A DNA stretch of 64,000 bases, taken from Antedon bifida (lineage: Eukaryota; Echinodermata; Crinoidea; Comatulida; Antedonidae). Positions 33,412-45,673 of this stretch are shown here, piece by piece. Location of the stretch: the NCBI GenBank assembly GCA_963402885.1, contig OY727103.1, positions 4,998,501 through 5,062,500 on the forward strand, given 5' to 3'. The number at the start of each line of letters is the position of its first letter. Position 1 is the stretch's first letter. The notes beneath the pieces are model-generated. The model made no database searches, was not told the DNA's origin, and worked only from the letters and a program-made list of their open reading frames with translations. Made by a program: the position numbers and the translations under genes.

Positions 33412-33670
33412 GAAAATTATATTATAAATTGATACAAAAGGCTGCAATCGGAAGTTATCACGATTGGTTGATATCAATATTATTTTTTTTAAACATGATG
33501 ATGTGAATATGTTGATACGAATGAATGATAACAAAATAGATAAATTGAAAATTATATTATAAATTGGTACAAAAGGCTGCAATCGGAAGTTATCACGATT
33601 AGTTGATATCAATAATATTTTTTTTAACATGATAATGTGAATATGTTGATACGTATGAATGATAACATAG
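33412..33670. repeat. 135-bp tandem duplication
   Basis: GAAAATTATATTATAAATTG begins at 33412 and again at 33547. Both copies contain GCTGCAATCGGAAGTTATCA, CGATT.GTTGATATCAAT and GTGAATATGTTGATACG. The copies differ at a few positions and in T-run length. Confidence 0.95.
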
Positions 33671-33834
33671 ATACATTATGATGAAAATGATGGTTGTGTT
33701 GATATTAATGATAATGATAACCATATTGATAAAGATGATTAAATTAAATAAAAATGAAAATGATAATTGTAAGGATGGATATTTACAAAGTGTTGATTAG
33801 TAATTAATATGAATGAAATGGTACCAACATTTTT

Positions 33835-34097
33835 TGTACCGTATTTATTGAGGGTGATCCATCCAGCAATTGCTGATCATTAGGGACCCTCAGAGGTTCA
33901 CAAGACAAACATATACACAGGATGCTCTATATAAACAAAGTCTTATTACAAGTCTTTGGGAGTGGAGTTGTAATTTTGTCCTTAGAGAAAATCTTGACAT
34001 GTGACGGGACTTGAACCCAGGACCCTTGGAGTGGTAGCCAAGCATAATAACCACCAAGCCACAACTCCACTCAAACCACCAAGCCACAACTCCACTG
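33835..34097 (-). mobile_element. tRNA-derived SINE, copy 1 (minus strand)
   Basis: On the minus strand, the head has an A box (TGGCTTGGTGG, 34061-34051) and a B box (GGTTCAAGTCC, 34017-34007) at tRNA-like spacing. The conserved CAACTCCACTCCC follows 37 bases later (33970-33958). The same layout with 36-base spacing occurs in the copy at 39383. The first 24 bases of the head are duplicated (34049-34071 and 34074-34096). The open frame over it (33890-34087) is incidental. The parent tRNA is not identified. Confidence 0.75.
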
Positions 34098-35108
34098 ATA
34101 AATAAGTGTGTATAGTAATTCTAAAAGATGGTGATTTGACGTGTAAAATTCACTGGTAAAAATTCCAATTCTGGTAGACCAGGCCTAAGATACAACATTA
34201 ATAAAAATACAGTATTAAGTAATGGATAATGTTGTAAATTCTGATATATTTTAGTAACAAACGAATATAAAATGTATGATAATGTACAATATTTTAATGT
34301 ATATAAAGTAATGTACGCTTCTGTAACATATTTAACATTACAACTGTTTTAACATGAACGTCACGTGGGCGCGTTGTAGGGAATCACGTGACTATTAAGC
34401 GTTTCGTTGTCAAAATGAATTAAAGTAAAAATAATCGAAAAATACTACGTGGAAGAATTTACGTTAATTTCCAATCCGAATCAAGTGGGTTTTTTTTCAA
34501 TTTGTGCCTTCCATACCTATCAACTAATATCAAATAATGTATTAACTAATATGTATTAATATGTCGTAGACGAGTGTATTACGAGGTATTATAAGAAATA
34601 ATATGCGTATTTCTATATTCGTGACAATCTGCATAATAATGTCTGAACTGATTGAAAAAAACAAAAATGACTTCTAAATAACAAAGAACATAATTAGATA
34701 TTTATGACAAATTAATATAGACGACAATTTCAATTTACTGTTAAAAATGACTGATACTTGAGCTAGATGACTGTCGTGGCAAACGTTGTTGATATAGCAG
34801 CGATTCAAGTGTTTCGAGTACTCATGAAAAAAAAATTCATTCATGCATTCATTCATTAATGTTGGATTATTTAAATATTCATTTATTCAGGTTAAACACA
34901 TAACATGAATGACTAGAAAATGTTGGCGTTTATTCAAGAAGATAAAATCATAGAAAACAATTTCGAGAAAAAAATTCAGTACAATCGTTTAGAATTAAAT
35001 TTTAAAGAATTTAGAAATATGCCCTCGCGTAAGTAGTAAATCGAAACCCTTAAGACTGAAACAGATGGTTCCTGGTATGCGAGATATATTCAGACCATCA
35101 ATATGAAT
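34098..35108. other. Intergenic, no gene seen
   Basis: AT-rich. ATTCATTCATGCATTCATTCATT near 34838 is a short simple repeat. Nothing else recognised. Confidence 0.35.
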
Positions 35109-35779
35109 ACACTAATGCTAAGTAATCCTAATCCGAAGTATTAATCATAATACTAATCTCAACACTAATCATAACACTAATTCTAAGCCAAATCCTAATA
35201 TTAATCATAATCAAAATCCTAACATTAATCCTAATCCAAACACTAATCGTAGGACTAGTAACAGTAAACACTAATCCTCATCATAACACTAATCGTAGGA
35301 CTAGTAACAGTAAACACTAATCCTCATCATAACACTAATCCTAATATTAACATTAATCATAACACAAATCCTAACAATAATCGTAGGACTAGTAACAGTA
35401 AACACGAATCCTAATCATAACACTAATCCTAATCGTAACATTATCCCTAACACTAATCCTAATCCAAACACTAATCGTAGGACTAGTAACAGAAAACACT
35501 AATCCTAATCATAACACTAATCCTAATATTAACATTAATCATAACACAAATCCTAACACTAATCGTAGGACTAGTAACAGTAAACACTAATCTTAATCAT
35601 AACACTAATCCTAATCGTAACATTAATCATAACACAAATCCAAACACTAATCGTAACACTAATCCTAAGACTAATCCTAATCCTAACATTAATCATAACA
35701 TAAATCCTAACACTAATCGTAACACTAATCCCAATCCTAACACTAATCGTAACACTAATCCCAATCCCAACACTAACTG
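35109..35779. repeat. Irregular hexamer array (CTAATC / CTAACA) with a higher-order unit
   Basis: Hundreds of bases of CACTAATCCTAATCATAACA-like sequence. Roughly every 60-180 bases the segment CGTAGGACTAGTAACAGTAA interrupts the hexamers (near 35249, 35292, 35383, 35477, 35565), giving a higher-order repeat. The plus strand has almost no G. It resembles but is not the canonical telomere repeat (CCCTAA). Confidence 0.93.
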
Positions 35780-36904
35780 AATACAGACAGTCATGAGTAT
35801 GCTGTTGTCTTCATTTTGACGGGCCATTATCTCTGTTGTATTCATTAACTAAAATGCTTCTTTGCGGAAGTTATCGCAAATTACGGAATTTGTAATAAAT
35901 GTCCATCTGCCCAAAATAATGGGTACTTTCGTTTTCGTAATTACGTCATGGAATGTCCAATTAGGCCTAACTGTAATTCAAACTCGAAATGGATGTAATC
36001 GGAAATTGGCAAGTACAAGAAAGAATAAAAGAACCCGGAATTAAACGAAAGAGATAAGAAAAGACAACGATCATAGATGAGTTATGCTCTATGACGTCCT
36101 AATTCAGATTTTCAATTTGGTAATAGGTCTTCTTTTATCCCGTTTATCAGAAGCTAATAACCCTCGACAGCCATTACAACTCAGATGAAACCAACTCTAC
36201 AAACATCTCAATAAACATTACTAAATTATAATGTTAAATGCCAAAATGTTAATGGAAATAAATATTCACTAAAAAAACTTTGTGCTCAAAAAGCTTTAAA
36301 AAATATCGCGATAAATAACTATAGATCACAATTTTCGACACCATTTTCTCTTACTTTGTGACTTTCCATTTCAAATCATTTATGGGGCGCGATCACCGCC
36401 AAAGGAAAGCTTGGTTGATTCGCATTCAAGACACAACGATACAAATTAATTAAGATTAAAATGTTTTAAATGATACTCGAAGTCTATATCACTCATCTCG
36501 AAAAAAAGATACACAAACGAACTCCCTTTTATTTTATTTCGCATTAAAAAAACAACAGCAAGAAAACATTTCAAGATTTTGGAAAACCTAACACTAGGCC
36601 AGTGTTTTGTTAATCTATAATTTTATCATATCATTGCGTCTTAATAATAATAATACCAGTAACTACGATATGTTACTTAAAGAAATGAATGCTTTGACTA
36701 TAAATATGGACAAACTCATAACGCATCATACTTAAAATGAATACCTAAATAACCAATCACCTAATACGATACAGTAATAGTATCATAAATCAGGTCGATT
36801 ATGAAGGTTTACTTGGAGGCCTTGCCAGGGCTTAGTTTTAATTTTAGTGGCTGTTATCTTCAGTGATACTTACGAACGAGACAAATATAATTATCTATTT
36901 GATG
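35780..36904. other. Intergenic, no gene seen
   Basis: A 60-codon frame (35862-36044) does not show domain character. AT-rich otherwise. Confidence 0.35.
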
Positions 36905-37085
36905 AGCGTTTGAACGCGCGCGTACAAAAGTCGTAAATATTCATCAGTGTTTGAACGCGCTTATAAAAAGCAGTGCACATTCATCAGTGTTTGAACGCGC
37001 GCGTACAAAGCCAAAAGCATTCTTCTGCCGCCTTTGGACGCGCGGGTATTCATACACATTCATCAACGTTTTAACGAGCGCGTAC
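36905..37085. repeat. Tandem repeat of about 45-55 bp with TTGAACGCGCGCGTAC core
   Basis: Four units: GTTTGAACGCGCGCGTACAA (36909), GTTTGAACGCGCTTATAAAA (36950), GTTTGAACGCGCGCGTACAA (36990) and a diverged TTTGGACGCGCGGGTATTCA (37034), with a fifth remnant TTTTAACGAGCGCGTAC. Units are separated by CATTCATCA-type spacers. Confidence 0.9.
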
Positions 37086-38639
37086 TCTCTTTTCTTGGTG
37101 GTACTAATATTACTTGTTTATTAGATTCTATTTAATAAATACTATTGTAGCGACTCAATTACTGAATGTAAAACCCGGACTCAAATTTACAACTTAAAAA
37201 CTTGTTATAGGCGTGCGTGTTGGTTATATATATAATCTCGCGTGCCGTACAAATTATCTAATTCATTACGGGATCAGAAAACTGCGCTACACTTCGATAT
37301 CAGTTGACCTTTGAACCCGGACAGTGTTCATTCCCTTCAGATGTATTATCTTATATATAATGTGTATATAAAATATTATTTAACACTTTGTCTACGTTTT
37401 GTACGTAATTACATCATAATTACAAGAATAATGAACCGAGCACTTTGTATCATTTTTCTCATTTAATCCGTTCGTTTAATATACGAAGTGTGAATGTACG
37501 ATTTAATCGCTATCAATCAAAATTCATAAATATAAATTAAAAGTGAAAGAAAAGAGCATGTCATATTTTAACATGGAAATATACTTTCCAACGCATTTGC
37601 CAAATATAGTACTTTCTTTCTGTGCGTTGTCCCGGATGTTAAAATTGGGGTTGGTTAGGCTCGGTCTATACACAGGCGTCACATAATAGGCGATACATAA
37701 TTATAATGTATTAACGAATTTGTATAGGATAGTGGAAAATTACGCACACAACACCGATAATTGGATTAACATTTAGGTTAGGTTATGACATTCAATTTTA
37801 TTAATAGCCTACTCATATCGCCAACAATACTTTAAACATGATTATTATTAAGGCTTTACTGTTGAATTTATTTTATTCAATTAAAGTAAACCGCAGAAGG
37901 CATGATGTGTTTAACTCAGTTCACGATAAAAATGAATCCATTAAAACTAAGCTTTATATAATGTTGTTCTTATTTCTGAATATTCTGAATAAAAAATCCA
38001 ATTCACCTGCGTTGAACCTCAGAAAAACGTTGGATATTCAATAAGGTTGTCTGCTGAGTGTAATGTAAATTACAATAATATGATACATTGCATGTTTTCG
38101 ACGCAATAAATGCAACGTTGAATTTATATCACTGGCTGTGTACAAATGGATCGGATTCATGTTCATTTATTTTTCATTTTTATAAAGTCGAAGATTGATT
38201 GATTTCTCGATAATGTTATGAATATCTCGTCTGGGCGACGTCGCGATCGCGTTCAAAAAATGGTCACAAGCGCGGTCAAACTCAGATAACAATAAAGGCA
38301 CGCGCGCGTCAACCACTTTTTGACACTGGCGAGTTTGCATCCTAATTTAAATATGCAACGTAACCAATTAAACAATTGATTAATGCTATAATTATGAAAA
38401 CGATTTATATATATAATTACACACCTTATCTACAATGCAGTTTGTTTCTTAATGTATGGTGAGGAATTCCTTCATGTTAGTATTATGCAATGGAGAACTT
38501 GAACATAGACAATATAGAACTGGAAATAGCTCCTACTAATGAGTAGTAAAAGTAATTATTATTCCGTGATTATATTATATATCAACACTATCTAATGTAC
38601 GGTTCAGGTGACAATGTAAAAAGGGTATAATCAGTACAG
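37086..38639. other. Intergenic, one ACGCGCGCGT at 38300
   Basis: AT-rich. GGCACGCGCGCGTCAACCAC at 38298-38317 is again a GC-rich island in AT-rich DNA. No gene seen. Confidence 0.4.
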
Positions 38640-38830
38640 TAAAGGCCAATTTACACAGACGAGGGGTAGGCCTAACGGTAATACAAATACAGAATATATG
38701 TACAGACCTATGACCATTTACCCACACAACGCGAAGCAGACGGGCTGTTCGGGATAGATATATACAGATTATACGTGGGACAAGCTAAGCGGTTTTCCTC
38801 TTACCGTTACCGCTCGTCTGTGTATTGCCT
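38640..38830. mobile_element. MITE family C, copy 2
   Basis: AAAGGCCAATTTACACAGAC at the left and CTCGTCTGTGTATTGCC at the right. Shares ACGTGGGACAAGCTA and CTTACCGTTACCGCTCG with the copy at 17092. Confidence 0.92.
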
Positions 38831-39382
38831 ATACGTTGGTTAATTTTAGGGGTCCGTGTTTCACTAACGCCGCACTAGACTACCTAGGTTTGAGAGTAAC
38901 GTTCTGCGCATGATCATAGATTTCTGGGAATCATCATAAACTCCTTGTCGATGTTAGTTGACGCAACTCACGTTGCACTGCAGATGTATCAATTAGTTTT
39001 GTTGTTTTCCAGTGTTACACTGGATACAGACTGAAATAAACACTTACAAGACGAGTATCACTTTGAAGGCACTAGCGGCATGCAACTGACATTTCAAATG
39101 TTCTAACAAATTGATTATCGACAACAGATCTGTGAATTTTACCGATGAGGAAAATACGTTTTAACACTGATTCCATATGCTCACTAAAACAAGGTAAATA
39201 CATATTTAATTATTTGAAGAGAACTTTTGCCCGGATAGGGACTCTTTTTAATTCACGAAACTAATTTCCACTAAACTAAGAAGGAGGACCATGATGTAAA
39301 ATCGTTACCCGATTGTGTAATCCTGGATTACATAATTAAATAAATAAATAAAACAATTTCCTTCTACGATTCCCCATAATGC
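38831..39382. other. Intergenic, no gene seen
   Basis: Nothing recognised except AT-rich unique sequence and AAATAAATAAATAAAA near 39338. Confidence 0.35.
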
Positions 39383-39600
39383 TCAGTAGTGGCACTGTAG
39401 CTTGGTGGTTAACGTGCTTGCTGTCCAATCCCAAGGTCCATGGTTCAATCCTGACCTAGTGCCAGGGTTGTTACTCACGATTCTTTCAACTCCACTCCCT
39501 AATTTAGTTTATAAGCATGATAAATTATAAAATAGTTTATCTCATCCTGTAATTGGCGAGTTTGTGCTCGCTGTTGAGTATGAAATAAAGAAAGGTAAAC
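39383..39600 (+). mobile_element. tRNA-derived SINE, copy 2
   Basis: A box TAGCTTGGTGG (39398-39408), B box GGTTCAATCCT (39442-39452), then CAACTCCACTCCC at 39488, at the same distance as in copy 1. The tail (GGCGAGTTTGTGCTCGCTGT, TGAAATAAAGAAAGG) may derive from a LINE partner. Same family as 33835-34097. Confidence 0.8.
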
Positions 39601-40576
39601 TTCTTTTTATTTCAATTACTTTCAGTACTAATTAGGATATATTTACGACCAACAATATCATTACTAACTTTGCCTTGAGGATAACGATAATATACGGTCT
39701 CGTTGACTAAACTAATATTAGTAGGCCTATGTTGCAAAGAAATAAAGTAATTTGATTTTTGGTTATCTGTATAATAATAATATAAACCAGTTATTCGCCA
39801 TTGTCTATTGTGTTACACACGTGTAATATTCGTGCGACACGCGAGGTTCAACTCAATGCTATACAAAGTACGGGGAAACTTTGTTTCCAAGAATAATATA
39901 TTATGCGAGTTGTGTTAAATGTATAGTCTAGCGCATTTGATCAACCAATGGCCAAAAAAATAGCATAATGGTATAATCCTTATGATTGATAAGACCAGTG
40001 TAGCCTACCGACTAACTAAATAAATTTTAACTGTTTTGGTTTAAGGCACGTAATACATATACTATGTGTTGTTCAGTTAAAATAAACGCATAATGCCTAA
40101 ATAACATTGTCAAAACATGTCAAATTAGACTAAAGAAGTTTGTTGAAATAACGATTTTGCTATCGACACGTTTGCAAAGTAAACTAATTAACATTGTAAA
40201 ATCGGTAAGTCTAGCATTACGTAGGCTTGTATAGGTCGACCGCCTCTTACATCACGCTCGAATCACTTCAAAAAGTCTTATTAATTAAACAAAATTAAAC
40301 ACAGATGACTTGGTTCTGATCAATACGATACACAGTAGCAATATGTAACAATGCTGAACCAATCTTGTGGAATAATGTGGCCTAAATTGTGTAATTATGA
40401 ATCACACACAAAGTTGAAAAAAACCTGTAAACAATATTACAATAATTCATTGGCTTGCCATACTTTGAGATGCTTGCGCTCCATGAGGTAGACACGTAGT
40501 TAGTATAACGCTACACAGACTATAGCTAGGCCCACGAGTCATACGAATCTATTGAAGACCTAGTTCCTGAATATCA
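39601..40576. other. Intergenic, no gene seen
   Basis: AT-rich unique DNA. Confidence 0.35.
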
Positions 40577-41105
40577 TTTAAATCAAAGGCTTTTATAGCA
40601 CAATATTTGTAAAGAAGTGCAATAAGGTACAATGGTAATAATAGTATCATCATTAAATAAGTTTTACAAAAATAAAAGCCTTTATAGCACAATGTTTTTA
40701 TAGCAGTGCAATAAAGCATAATGATAATGATATTATCAGTATTATTACATTTTAAAAATTATATAGGCCTAATTATTATAATCCTATACAAAAAGTATTA
40801 CCATTTTTAGAAAATCAAAAGCCATTATAGCACAACATTCTTTTAGCAGTGCAATATAGTATAGTAATGATATGTTTTTGTTTAAATCAAATGCTTTATA
40901 GCACAATATTTTATAGCAATGCAATAATTATAGTAAATGGTAATAGTATCATTATGTTAATTTTAAAACATATATTAAAATATGCGCCCTGAATGCATGA
41001 AAAAATGTTAATAATAAAAAGCACAATCATGTTTATAGCAGTCCAATATAGTATAACGATAGTATCATATATCAACTTTAAAACATAGATTAAAATATAT
41101 GCGCC
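40577..41105. repeat. Diverged tandem repeat (TTTATAGCACAATATTT), 5 units
   Basis: Units starting near 40585, 40676, 40827, 40890 and 41017 each contain (T)TATAGCACAA.ATT, AGCAGTGCAATA and a TAATGATA.TATCAT segment. Unit lengths vary (60-150 bp). Confidence 0.85.
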
Positions 41106-42171
41106 CTTGAATAATCACTGAATGTATGATATAATGTTACATACTATACAAGTCAAATGAATCTAGATCGTTCAAAATTACAAATCATTTCGCAATAGAA
41201 ACTGAAATCACAATTTCAGCTTCGTTGCATGCGTACTTGATTCAAATTGGCAGAAAAATATTCTATGATTATTATGTGGAGCCATGACATTGTATTGGAA
41301 ATCGAAATATTACGCTGGTTAAATAAAGCAACATTAACATAGCAATGTATGTTTAAATATGTATACATTCATCCAATATCCACTCATGCTTGTGTATATG
41401 ACATATATGAATGGGATTTGTAATGATAATGTGTACATAGTCTTGCCGTGATAACGTTGTGTATTATATTGATGTTATTATTGTTTAATTATTATTAGGA
41501 GGCCTATTCTAACTAATTATTATAACTATATTTACACCACCTGCCGGCTGACAACCACTAACGTGATTCTCATCTTCGTCTGTATACATGACGTCACCAA
41601 ACATAATATAACATAATAAACTATTTAAATATAAAATGGGTAGAAATAATATAAACTCTTCTATGTAATAAGCTAGGCCTAAGTCAACTAAGTCAATCAA
41701 ATAGGAGGCTATCAATCAATAATAACCCAGGCTTATATAGAACATTATAATATATCTACCACTTACAGGCCTAATAAGTATCCGAAGATTGTCATCCATT
41801 AGATTAAGAATCTAGGCTGGTCAATTCGTCCACATCTCGAGGTTACATTTCCTCATAGAGAGATGGGAATATAGATTTTGTTTTAAACATTATGCATTCT
41901 TTAGATCTTAAACAATCTTTTGATATAATCCACTTGAGAATAATGATCTAATACCATGATTTATACGGTTCTTAAAGATGCTGAGTGTTTAGGAAATTAT
42001 GTTAAACTTTGCATAATTGATTTTGCTAAAGCCTTTCATCTTGACGATCACTATTCTTATTAAAAAGTTAATTGGCATTCGGGAACTTAATTCTTACCAT
42101 TCTGAAACTTCCTAACTAATCACATTAAGTAGAATTATTTGGTTTCATATAAGAGACAACAAATGTTCACT
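41106..42171. other. Intergenic, no gene seen
   Basis: AT-rich unique DNA. No supported exon. Confidence 0.35.
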
Positions 42172-42920
42172 GTAATACGTCATAGTTTAACACTAACATG
42201 TCATATGCTTGCATAAACACGTCATTTACAATAACACGTCACCTGTTTACACTAACACGTCATATAATTACACTAACACGTTACGTTTAAACATACACGT
42301 CATGTGTTTACACTAACACGTAACATTTTTACACTAACAGGTTATATTGACACAAACACGTCATATTGACACAAACACGTCACCTGTTTACACTAACACG
42401 TATATGGTTAAACTAATACGTCATATATTTACACTAACAGTCGTATGTTTACCCAAACTCGTCATACGTATACACTAACACGTCATATATTTAAAATAAC
42501 ACGTAATATGTTTACACTAACACGTAATATGTTTACACTAACACGTTATGCTTACACTAACACGTAATATGTTTACACTAACACGTTATGCTTACACTAA
42601 CACGTAATATGTTTACACTAACACGTCATATATGTATATAAACACGTCATATGTTACACTAACACGTAATATGTTTACACTGACACGCGTTATGTTTACA
42701 CTGACACGTTATGTTACATTAATACGTAATACGTTTACACTAACACGTCATATATGTTTACATAGACACGTCATATGTTACACAAACACGTCATATGTTA
42801 CACATACACGTCATATGTTACATTAACGCGTCATATGTTTATACTAACATGTCATAAATGATGTGTACACACACGTTTATGTTACACTAACGCGTCATGT
42901 TTACACTAACACGTCATAAA
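42172..42920. repeat. Minisatellite of about 20 bp (ACACTAACACGTCATATGTTT), over 30 copies
   Basis: The words CACTAACACGT and ATATGTTTACA alternate every 17-22 bases for 750 bases, with much variation in unit length. A short plus-strand T-L-T-R-x-periodic frame (42632-42826) is a by-product. The CACGTCAT word in many units resembles a bZIP/bHLH half-site. Confidence 0.95.
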
Positions 42921-44092
42921 TTTATGTCCTTAACTTTAATTAATTTTAACTAACAATTATTGTCTAAAGAATTTAGAACACGACACATTTGTAACGGTCA
43001 GTGCTTTCTCGACAAATAGGATGGCTAGGTTATATAATAACATAATTTACTTATTAATGAAGCGGAGTTCTGTTTTAATAATTTATAATAATGACTTCAA
43101 TATGCACTGGTACGGTAGGCTTACTATTGCAATATCCGTTACGCTTTAGCGCATGTGCAGTTAAAATGTCCGATTGTGAATGAGGGTTCTTTTTATTATA
43201 AAGCTGGAAATGCTGTGCAGCAAGAGTTACGTCATGCGCACATGCGCAGTTGATAATAATGAGAATGGTTTTTTGTGGAAGGTAGAATTTAACTTAAATG
43301 TTTGACAGTTAATATACAGTAGTTATTATAGTCCAATATAATGCAATGGAAATAAAGCTGACATACCATAACTGTGTAGTGTAGTAATGTTCCCATTCCA
43401 TGTTCGATGTGAAGCCCAATATGCAAGAACACTTATGATTAGATCTGTCACAAATTAAGTTGATCCCAGATGGAATAATGACAACTATGTAATTACAGCA
43501 TCTCATTAGACAATTATTCACAAACACACGTTTATGTATATTTAATTATATATGGAAGGCTAAAACGTTGGTCATGACTTTAGAGTATATATATATATAT
43601 ATATATATAACACGTTTTGTAATCAGCGTTGTTGTACGTTTAATTGGTATGATGTTGATGTTAGATGAATGTAGGCGCCGTGTATTCACGACAGCTCGAG
43701 TCCACCTCTTTTATTTGATGAACACACGGTACTAAGCGCATTAAATACGTGATGCAAAGTGCCGTCATAAAGATATACAACGTTGACACGTGCTTACAAA
43801 TGACGGATTTTCTGAGGGAGCTTTCGATTTGTGACCCCCTAAGATGTTTTAAATTATGTATTACGTTATTTGTTCAATTGTTTGTGACCACCTAGGATAT
43901 TGTAAATTATGTATTACGTTATTTGTTCAATTCCTCGTCCAGCCCTGTAAACTCTTGCAACGATCACAAAAATAGTTCAAATGCGTAACTGTGGTAATCC
44001 CAAGGTCGCAACCTAGACCTAAATTCGATCAAATTGGGTCCAACGACTTGACAATAATTGCCAACACAATGTAGTAGTATGAATCATATGTC
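42921..44092. other. Intergenic; TA microsatellite at 43586-43609
   Basis: (TA)12 at 43586-43609. Two near copies of TTTGTGACC.CCTA, TAAATTATGTATTACGTTAT and TTGTTCAATT lie near 43828-43880 and 43883-43931 (a 54-bp duplication). No gene seen. Confidence 0.5.
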
Positions 44093-44240
44093 TAAAGCTC
44101 TGTCTACACTGTCAAATTAGTTTGACAAGAAAAAATGTGATGTGCCTAAATATGGTAGTGAGATGACATTATCATGTCCATATATGGGCACATCACACTT
44201 GTTTGTCACATAAAGTTTGATAGTATAGAAAGAGCTTCAG
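44093..44240. mobile_element. MITE family A, full length
   Basis: TAAAGCTCTGTCTACACTGT at the left, ATAGTATAGAAAGAGCTTCA at the right, with ATGTGCCTAAATATGGTAGT and ATCATGTCCATATATGGGCA in the interior. Confidence 0.93.
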
Positions 44241-44283
44241 GTAATTAAGGTCGTCGCAAAATCTAAATCACCCCATTAACAAT

Positions 44284-44425
44284 GTTTGAACGCGCGCGTC
44301 ACTTCCATTGTGTCTCCTCATGACGAAAACGCGCGCGTCACTTTCATTGTGTATCCTTATGATGAAAACGCGCGTGTCACTTTCATTGTATCTCCTCATG
44401 ACGAAAACGCGCGCGTCGTCAGTCA
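44284..44425. repeat. Tandem repeat of 39 bp with AACGCGCGCGTCACTT core, 4 units
   Basis: The ACGCGCGCGT decamer (44290, 44329, variant at 44368, 44407) recurs every 39 bases, each time followed by GTCACTTTCATTGTGTCTCC and ATGACGAAA. Because 39 is a multiple of three, a frame stays open (44286-44498) with N-A-R-V-T periodicity; it is not supported as a gene. Confidence 0.95.
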
Positions 44426-45673
44426 TGTCCGAACGTCTGCTGAACTTGTAAACGCTTTGGAGGAACTATGTTTAATTAATTATAGTTCTAAGAGATGACA
44501 CTCGAGCATTAAAGCCGAAAGGGCTGCAATTAAAATAATTGTATAACCACTTTAGAGGCTCCGAGTTTGATTCCTTCATACCTAAAAGACTACGATCAGC
44601 CGGTCAATGAAGTGTGATTTCCCTTGCCTATCATTTACCGTAAGATGCCATATCCTCGCATTGGTAATTTGTATAATGAGAAATCCTAACAGACAATATT
44701 GTATTAGGTCATGCATACATGCACTACGGTACTTATATCGGTAAGGTATTACTATAATTATTATCATGATTAAAATGCAGTACTATTGAGAGGCTTAGAT
44801 TAGGTGGCAAAGACGCATGCTTGCATTCCTTTATAGTGTAACTGGTTTGTGCCTGTCGTACACATGTTACACGCATATCAAACAACATAGGCAAGGACCA
44901 AGTGCTATACAGTACATAGGCCTATAATGTTACTCACAATACTCGCGAGTATCTCAGTTCTGAAATGTAAGTATAAGTTAAGCTAATGTTCTTAAGGCAA
45001 ATATATCCTTATATATCAGATGTTAAAGGGGAACCTATATAACAATTCACTAACAAGTGAGGCCTAAGTGTTTTTCTATAGAGCTTTATGCTTTCCTTTC
45101 TTCTCCGCATAGTTCCTAATTTTTATTGTGCTGAGTAAGTTACCGATCATGAAACCTACTGTTACTGTTCCCGAGACCGGGTGTGGTCGAAAGATCGCTT
45201 CGTAATTGAATATTTCAACAGTTTCCTCCACAATTTTCAATTTCTCAATCAACAAGTTAGTGCCATTGTCTGTGTTTCTAAGAAACTACGCCTACTGAAT
45301 TTACTAAAAATAATCTCAGGTTAAATGAGGGACAGTTAAACATACATTATACTAATATATGAAATAGAAACACAGCGTGAAAAAACAACTATTGACCGAG
45401 TGACACTAAGTAATGTTGTTGATATATTATTCAATCGACAAATCATAAATGCCTAATAGAGGTTACTTAATGTGTGTCAGCCGTACGATATAATACCCGT
45501 ATCTGTAACATTAACAGAATGATTCACTCTTCTTGAACAATAAATTTACAACGTGTCTAAAAGGCAAAATATCCTTAAGCTAATAGACAATAGATTGAAG
45601 AAGTATTTTCATCAGAAATAATACTGAAGAGCATATAATACACTGTTTATCATTTTCTTTATAAGACATACAT
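44426..45673. other. Intergenic, no gene seen
   Basis: AT-rich unique DNA. Nothing recognised. Confidence 0.35.

Noticed and set aside
44286..44498. 70-codon frame with N-A-R-V-T-x-I-V periodicity
   Set aside because: Reading of the 39-bp CGCG repeat; three tandem units explain it.
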